Positions 48,601-57,600 of a DNA stretch of 64,000 nt are shown here, piece by piece. A program made the translations under genes and the position numbers. How positions within the stretch are numbered: the first letter of the stretch is position 1; the number at the start of each line of letters is the position of its first letter. The stretch lies in assembly GCF_024139115.2 (NCBI RefSeq), contig NC_085140.1:101258988-101322987 (forward strand), read 5' to 3'. The notes beneath the pieces were generated by a model that had not been told where the DNA came from, made no database searches, and saw only the letters and a list, made by a program, of their open reading frames with translations. The stretch is from Armigeres subalbatus (lineage: Eukaryota > Arthropoda > Insecta > Diptera > Culicidae).

Positions 48601-51600
48601 GCATAGCCCCAGTAGGTTGACTAGCAGTCCGATGACACCAACCCAGATCAGAAGTTCTGGTTCGTGTATGTGCTCCACTTCAATGAATCTGCGAATAAAA
48701 AGTTGTTCGTGTCAATTTCGCCGAAAGATTATCTTTGCCTACCTCGTTCATAACATGTGTGGTTGCGTTATAACCTGAATGCCTGAATGAATATCAAACT
48801 AAATATCAAAAAATTGTTAAAAATTGTGATTAGATTTTTTAGTTATCAAAACCCATGTCTAAAAAAGCTATTTTTTTTAAATCCTCAGTAAATGTACCGT
48901 GCCATATCGATTTACATGTTGATTGAAAAAAAAATAGTAGTTTTATGTTTCAGTTTTATAATCGTGTTCTATTGCGATTGCCAAATAGCTTATTGTTTGA
49001 AATGTAAAACTGTTTGACGGAAATGACTATTTTTCGGGACAGTCTAATAATCCACGATGCCTTCTCCACTTTCCGTTAGTGCTCCTCACTAGACCATGTG
49101 AAGCAGCAATCAAATAGCATAGACTATGTATCTGCATTGTTTGCAGGTTGCTATTGAATGGAAAAAATATACTCAACTAGACTCGTACTCACCTTTTACA
49201 GGCTTCTATCGTTATGCTGAAGCACAGCGCAACCAGGAATACTGCATTGACCAGCGCGCCGAGCACTTCCGCTCTGGCCCAGCCGAACGTGTTTTTGGAC
49301 CATTTCTTTGGTGACATCTGCAAAAGCGGAAACACACACAATACAGAATTTAGCGAGCTTTATTATCCATTCATCATTTGATGGCGCACAGTGGACGAAA
49401 ATTGGACCATACAGGTATACCTCGATTATATGGACTTTTTCGATGCAAAAAAGTCCATATAATCGAATTTTCCATATAATCGAAGCATTTTTTTTTTCTC
49501 GAAATTTGTGTTACATAATGAAATAAGTCTTAAAAGTTGAAAGAAAATATCCATATATTGCCTTACAGTCTAATCCGCATGTTTGGGCTCATTTTATGAT
49601 AACTCAGTAGATTATGATTTTCTATAAGAACGTAGCCTTTTTATCCAGCCGCTAGTTTCTAAGATTACGTTAGTAATGAAGACTTCGCCCAGCTCAATGT
49701 GAGCACACTAATATACTTATTCACGAATTCTAATTACTGTGCCTTCCTGTTTCAGCAACAAAGCAAACACTGAGTGGTTGAGAAAGGTACCTATACTGCC
49801 GCTAACCGCAAGTCAGACTTATCTGGATATGGCGTCCTTATACAGATAAGTCTGACTTGCGGTTAGCGGCAGTATATGTTAGATTCAAAAACTGGCTTTA
49901 TATAGAAGGACTGACACTTGTCCTCTTTTGATTTGATCGCAGCAAATTGAAACCGATGGAAAATGTTGTCCTATTGTCTCCTATTAAAAATTGGCTGGGT
50001 TGGACTACGGGCTCAGAAGATATGGCCAAAATGCATTTGTTTATACAAAAATCGCGTAGAAACAGTCTCACTTTTCTGACACTTATCTTTAAAAGATAAC
50101 ACTCCTTGCAACAAGTTGCGTTTGATTGATATTCTTAAAAAGAATTTAAATCAATGTAAATAAGGGGCTCTATCCACGTATCAGTGTCATTTTTACAAGA
50201 ACCAGTTGACATTTCCCGTCAAAAAATGTATCTCGTTTTATTGTCTCAGTCAATTCTTTGACTTATTTAAGTTCAACTTTTTCACAGAACTCATATTTTA
50301 GAATAAAAAAAATCGGAAAAGTGCCGCACGCTTGAAGAATTAAAATTGGCCTTATTTTAATTCAAAATCGGGCGAATGTAAGGCCAAGTTTGGAAGCCAG
50401 CACTATTCGTCAAAAAGTATGGCGTCAAAAAGTATGGGTTCTTTGGGAAAGTTGTCCTCAAAAAAATGAAGAATCGATTGAACGGATAAAAATTGTTGAC
50501 GGGAAAGGTCAATTGCACAGTGCACCTACACCTGCTAAGTGGAATATTAAAGGATAAATTGTTATGGCTATTTTGGAATATGTTCGTATATTAAAGCAGG
50601 GCTGTATTTTGCAACGGGTTTTAAAATTCAAAACGACGCACAGTGGCGGGCCCTCAAAGAAATCCCGGACAAAACTTGAGATTGCATTCAAAATTTCACC
50701 ACCGCGCGCTGTTGTATTTTGTACAACACTAACGAAAAACACATCGCTCCCATTACACAGCATGAACGAGTTTGCATGAGCGTTTCAGGATCACGCTTTG
50801 CTGAACGGTTTAGCAGCAATTGATTTAAGAACTGCTAACATGAACATTCTAAAGATATTAAATTTCTTTTCCTACCGTTGAGCGTCAGTATAATCCTTAA
50901 GCCTTGTGCTGAACAAATGTGAATACCAGGATATTCGACAACATTTATTTAAACATAAAGACTGCTCGAAGAGTTTTCAGTTTTTTACATTATAAATTAT
51001 TTGAAAACCATTTGGAACTTTATGTATCACATATTGAAATAAACTCTTCCAGTTTCGTGGATATACCTAAAAATCAGTCTCAGTGGGTCCGATTTGCTGG
51101 ATGTTAATGCATCATCCGTCCTTCTATACTTAATTCCATGCACCAAAAGCAGAAAAAGGTTGGAAGCAAAGATCTAACAGCTAAATATGACAATCTCATC
51201 TTATCACTTTCTCCGCATACTGTCAGTCTGACAATTCACTTCACGTTTTCGTATGGCAGAGATCACCAAAAATACGCATTATTTTTCACCACCTATTTGT
51301 AAGGACGTGGCCGTGGCTGCGGCAGATTAAAGAATTGTATAGTTATCATTATATACAATGAAATTTTTCAACGCGAAAATGGTAAATCAATAAAGTCAAT
51401 CGAACATATGACTCAGAGTGCATCTCCATATATAACATCACAAAATGCCTTACGGGCCTTTATTTGCCCCAATGTACCATAATAAATATAGAATCAATGT
51501 AAAATATGGCTTACAATATTCAACATCTTTTTAAACCCCAAAACACAAAAAAAATGAGCGAAAAAAAATGTCCATATAATCGAGGTAAAAAGTCCATATA

Positions 51601-54600
51601 ATCGAAGTCCATATAATCGAGGTAAACCTGTATTATTCTTTTTTCTGCCTGTTAACCTCAGTAAGATGTTAGGGTTAATATGACCCAAAACCCAATACAA
51701 AAATCCAAGATGGTTGAGTTGGGGATATTGACAAGTCAGAACAGCCCCCAATAAATGCATCCTGACCTCGATAACAGAAATTGGTATGAAATAGCCTTCA
51801 TGATCCATCAAACTTCATTAAGACTATAAGTCAGATGGAAGTAACAATAAAATAAATAAATAAATAAATTTAAAAAAAATCAACTCAGCGTAACTCCTGA
51901 ACCGAATTCAACCAAATTTGGCACAAATATTCTTTGTCTAAGGAAGACGATATTAGACTCGGTGAAAGTGTCACAGAGGAATGAAAAAGAGGGCATAACC
52001 GGGCAGTTTTGCATATTTTTCTAACGCATGGGTCGATTTCAACTAAATTTGGATCATTTTCTACCCAAATGAAACAATTATAGAAAGTTTGGGAGGGTAT
52101 TTTGGAATACGGGAGGTTATTGGGGTTGGGTATTGTTAAACAACGGCACGCCAAATGCTGGGTAAAGCGTACCATTGGTATTTTGCGTACCTGAAGGAAT
52201 GAAATAGAACCCATCTCGCGGTCCTTAGCCTCTTACCCAGCAACTCCTATCCCTACCTACAGGTGGTGCTGGCCGGGATACGAGCAACCTTAGGGAAGAT
52301 CGGGTACCAACCCCGGTGGGAACTATTGTCGTAAGCTGACAGGGAAGGTGGGGTTTGCTCCTCTCCGGAGATGTAAATCTTACTGAGCGTCTGTACTCCA
52401 TGTTATAAGCGGCTCACAACAGCGTCTGTTATCCATGTCAGGGGCGGCTGATCATCGTCCGAGTGCCAGCGAGGGACTCTAAGTGAAACTGTGCACCATG
52501 ATCCACCGGAAATTTAGGGGGTTTGGTGTCAGGCCCAGCAAGCCAGCCAAAAAAATAAACTTTCGCCACGAATAATCAACAAGAGAGTACGGACCGGAAC
52601 CATCAGCGAAGACCACTGCGACGAAAAGGGACTAGCGATTGGAAACTCGGTTCGTGGAACTGCAAATCTCTCAACTTCATCGGGAGCACACGCATATTCG
52701 CCGATGTGCTCAAGGGCCGTGGATCGGCATCGTAGCGCTGCAGGAGGTTTGTTGGAAGGGATCAATGATGCGAACGTTTAGAGGTAATCATACCATCTAC
52801 CAAAGCTGCGGCATCACACACGAGCTGGGAACAGCTTTCATAGTGATGGATGATATGCAAAGGCGCGTGATCGGGTGGTGGCCGATCATTGAGAGAATGT
52901 GCAGGTTGAGGATCAAAGGCCGGTTTTCCAACTTCAGCATAATCAACGTCCATAGCCCACACTCTGGAAGCACTGATGCACAGTTGGAACGTGAGTACAA
53001 CAGCTGCCCAAGCCACGGCGTTAAAATCACCATAGGGGATTTGAACGCTCAGGTTGGCCAAGAGGAGGCGCTTAGACCAGTTATTGAAAAGTTCAGGGCA
53101 CAACGGCTGGCGAACGAAAACGGCGACTCACGACTAAATGACGCCTCCAACAATAGGGTCATTCGCAGCATCTACTTCCAATCCAGCCTCCCGTATCGGT
53201 ACACCTGGAGATCACCACTGCAGACAGAATCACAAATCGACTACGTTCTGATTGATAGACGGCACTTCTCCGACATTATCAACATCAGGACATATCGTGG
53301 CGCTAACATCGACTCAGACCACTATCTGGTGATGGTTAAACTGCGCCCAAAACTATCCGTCATCAACAATTTTCGGTACCGACGACCGCCGCGGTACGAC
53401 CTAGAGCGACTGAAGCAACCTGATCTCGCCACTGCATATGCGCAGCATCTCGAGGCAGCGTTGCCGGAAGAGGGTGAGCTCGATGGGGTCCCTTTTGAGG
53501 ACTGCTGGAATACAGTTAAAGCAGCCATTAACGACGCAGCGAAGAACAACGTCAGGTATGTGGGACGAAATCGACGGAACGATTGGTTCGACGAAGAGTG
53601 CAGACAGATTCTGGAGGAGAAGGACACGCGGCAGCAAAGTACCCGGCAGAACGTGGAACGTTATAGACGGAAGCGGAGACAGCAGACTCGCCTTTTTCAG
53701 GAGAAGAAACGCCGCCTGGAAGAAGCGAAGTGCGAGGAGATGGAACAGCTGTGCCGTTTTCAAGAAACAAGCAAGTTCTATTAGAAGCTCAACGCATCCC
53801 GCAAACGAACGAACGTGTGGTGATCGAAAGGTGGAAGCAGCACTACGAAGAACATTTTAATGGCGCAGAGAGTACAGGCAGTGAAAGTCAAGGCAGCGGA
53901 GCAGATGACTACGTCAGTTCAGCGGACGATAGGAACCAACCAGCCCCCACCTTGAGGTAAGTTAAGGATCCAACAGCTAAAGACCAATAAAGCAGCAGGT
54001 AAGGATGGTATCGGAGCTGAGCTCATCAAGATGGGCCCGGAAAAGGTGGCCACTTGCCTGCACAAACTGATAGTCAGAATCTGGGAAACTGAACAGCTAC
54101 CGGAGGAGTGGAAAGAAGGGGTTATATGCCCCATCTACAAGAAAGGCGACAAGCTGGAGTGTGAGAACTTTCGAGCGATCACCATCCTTAATGCCTACAA
54201 AGTGATATCCCAAATCATCTTCCGTCGTCTGTCACTATTAGTGAATGAGTTCGTGGGAAGTTATCAAGCCGACTTCGTTGATGGCCGCTCGACAACGAAC
54301 CAGATCTTTACTGTACGGCAAATCCTTCAAACATGCCGTGAATACCAGGTCACAACGCACCATCTGTTCGTTGATTTCAAGGCGGCATACGACAGTATAG
54401 ACCGCGTAGAGCTATGGAAAATTATGGATGAGAACAGCTTTCCTGGGAAGCTTACCAGACTGATAAAAGCAACGGTGAATGGTGTGCAAAACTGTGTGAA
54501 GATTTCGGGCAAACACTCCAGTTCGTTCGAATCACGGCGAGGACTAAGACAAGGTGATGGACTTTCGTGCCTGTTGTTCAACATTGCGCTAGAAGGTGTC

Positions 54601-57600
54601 ATGCGGAGAGCCGGGTGTAACTGCCGGGGAACGATTTTCAACAGATTTAGTTATTTTATTTGTTTCGCGGATGACATGGACATTGTCGACCGAACATTTG
54701 CAAAGGTGGCAGAACTGTACACCCGCCTGAAACGTGTAGCAACAAAAGTTGGACTGGTGGTGAATGCGTCAAAGACAAAGTACATGCTTGTGGACGGAAC
54801 CGAGCGCGGCAGAGCCCGCCTGGGAAGCAGTGTTACGATAGACGGGGATACCTTCGAGGTGGTCGAGGAATTCGTCTACCTTGGATCCTTGCTAACGGCT
54901 GATAACAATGTTAGTCGTGAAATACAAAGGCGCATCATCTTTGGAAGTCAGGCCTACTATGGGCTCCAGAAGAAACTGCGGTCAAAAAAGATTCGCCACC
55001 GCACCAAATGTGTCATCTACAAGACGCTGATAAGACCGGTTGTCCTATACGGACATGAAGCATGGACAATGCTCGAGGAGGACTTGCAAGCACTCGGAGT
55101 ATTCGAGAGACGGGTGCTTAGGACCATCTTTGACATTGTGCAAGCAGACGGTGTGTGGCGGCGAAGAATGAACCACGAGCTCGCCCAGCTCTACGGGTAT
55201 CCAGTATCCAGAAGGTAGCTAAAGCCGGAAGGGTACGTTGAGCAGGGCATGTTGCAAGAATGCTGAACAGCAACCCTACAAAGCTGGTGTTCGCTTCCGA
55301 TCCGGCAGGTATGAGACGGCGTGGAGCACATCCAGCGAGGTGTGCAGACCGGGTGCAGAATGACTTGGCGAGTGTAGGGCGCATTCGAGGATGGAGAGAT
55401 GCGGCCTCGAACCGTGTATTGTGGCATCAAATTGTTGATTCAGTGTTACCGTGCGGGACCGAAATCCGTACAGCACCGAAATCCGTCCACCTCATAAGAT
55501 TTCAATAAATTAAAGGGGGTTGAAGGTAATTAATGTAGAAATAATTTATCTTATCCTGTTCAGATACTTAGCAGTCAGCTTTTAGGGCATAGAAATGGAA
55601 AGAAGGCTTTGAAATTAAAACAACAAAAATCAAATACAAATCGCCACCCACCAAAAACGGAGTTTTTGCCGCCATTTTGTTTTCGGGCAGAGCATAATTG
55701 CACCAAAAGTAACTGTTAATTGCTAATTGCGAATCATCACATAAAATAAGCGGAATGCAAATCGAAGGGATCGCTTCTCAAGGTGCGTATTGAACTATTG
55801 ACAGTGGTAGTTTAGTCAATCAGACTGCTTCAATTTGTGATAAATTCCGGGTGTACAACTTTCAGACTCACCATCTGTTTATTGATTTCAAATCAGCGTA
55901 CAATTAAGTAAAAATAAATGAGCGGCGGCAGATAATGTCCGAATATGAATAGGGGTCCTCCTTTGCCGTGCGGTAAGATGCGCGGCTACAAAGCAAGACC
56001 ATGCTGAGGGTGGCTGGGTTCGATTCCCGGTGCCGGTCTAGACAATTTACGGATTGAAAATTGTCCCGTCTTCCCTGGGCATAAAAGTATCATCGTGCTA
56101 GCCTCATGATATACGATTGCAAAAATGGTAACCTGGCTTAGAAACCTCGCAGTTAATAACTGTGGAAGTGCTTAATGAACACTAAGCTGCGAGGCGGCTC
56201 TGTCCCAGTGCACTGTGGTATGGGGATGTAATGCCAATAAGAAGAAGAAGAAGATGGTCCGAATATGATTAAACTGATACGTGCAACGCTGGATGGCTCG
56301 AAATCAAATATTCGGATTGCAGACCAAGTGTTAACCTCGTTTGTGATCTTAGACGGATTGTAGCTGGGTGATGCACATTCGAATTTATTGTTCAACATTG
56401 CACTAGAGGGCGCTATTAGATCTGGCGTGCAAAGGAACGGCACTATCATCACACGGTCGCATATGCTCCTGGGCTTTGCAGACAACATCGACATTATTGG
56501 AATCGATTGCAGAGCAGTAGTGGAGGCTTTTGTCCCACTGAATGGGAGACGGCGAGAATAGGCTTAACCATTAACTCTAGCAAGACAAAGTACATGGTGG
56601 CAGGTAGAGATACGGGAAGACCTAGTGCTGTTGGTGCACAGGTACTGCTTGATAGGGATGTGTCACTTAGTGCGAATGTCGGAAAGTGTGAATGTTCGGG
56701 GAACCTGGAGGAACATCGCCCAATACCGACGATTATGGAGCTCTACAATATGCCAGGCTTAGGTGTATCGACGCTGTAGCCAACCAAGTACCAGAGTAGG
56801 TAATTGGAAAGAGTTAGAATGAAAAATATGATTTAAAAGGGGTTTTTACAAAAATGACCTTAAGTTTGTTATGTATAAGAGATAGAGACTCGGCATCTTC
56901 AACAAAGTTGTTCATAATAACATTTCCAACAACTTTGCTGAATACACTACTATCTCATTCTGGTGGAAAAATAATTAAATATGTTTATATTTCTAAGGGT
57001 AAATTGTTTGAATGCATATTATAATGAATGCATATTTTGAGTATCTCCAGAAATTCTGTTTAAAATAAAAACACGACCTATTGTTGGCTCAAATCTACAT
57101 TACACAGAACTGCACCATTGAAAAAAAAACAATCTGAATCGGCCTTATGGAGAACGAGAAATGCATGTTTAAGGTTTAAAATAAATCAGCCCCGTAATAT
57201 GAATCACTTCAGAATTTATTGTAAACACAGTCCTAAAACAAAATTGCAAATAAGGCGAATTAACGTATGCGTAAAAATGTAATAGGGTAAGGCGGTATAA
57301 TGCGCTGCATCTGGCCAAACGCCCCCCTTTGATTTCTAGAAAACTATATAAGGGTAAAAATCAGTTGGTACCTTTAAGTATTGCTCAACATTCTGGGGCG
57401 ACGCTAGCATACTGAACGCAAAACTTGCACTGGAACACTCAGATGGGCAACAAAATAACTTTTCTAAATAACCTTATAGACTCGGAAACTATTGAACCGA
57501 TCAGGGTGAAAATTTGAATGCAGAGGTTTTTGGTGCCGAAATTCGGGAAGATTCTTAAGATGGTTCGAGACCCCTCCCCTTTTGGAAAGGGGGACAGAAA

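Larger units (their letters stand above)
52144..55515 (+). mobile_element. Family A retrotransposon, nearly full length
   Basis: 5' end GGCACGCCAAATGCTGGG at about 52144 matches the 4253 end of the left copy. A roughly 480 bp 5' UTR precedes the endonuclease, linker and RT, and the sequence ends near TTTCAATAAATTAAAGG at 55515. Flanking GGGGTTG-GGTATT (upstream) and GGGGTTGAAGGTAATT (downstream) might be a long target duplication, but this is uncertain. It serves as the reference for the broken copy at 174-4253. It is inserted sense to the plus strand, antisense to ZnT1, in intron 1. Confidence 0.85.
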
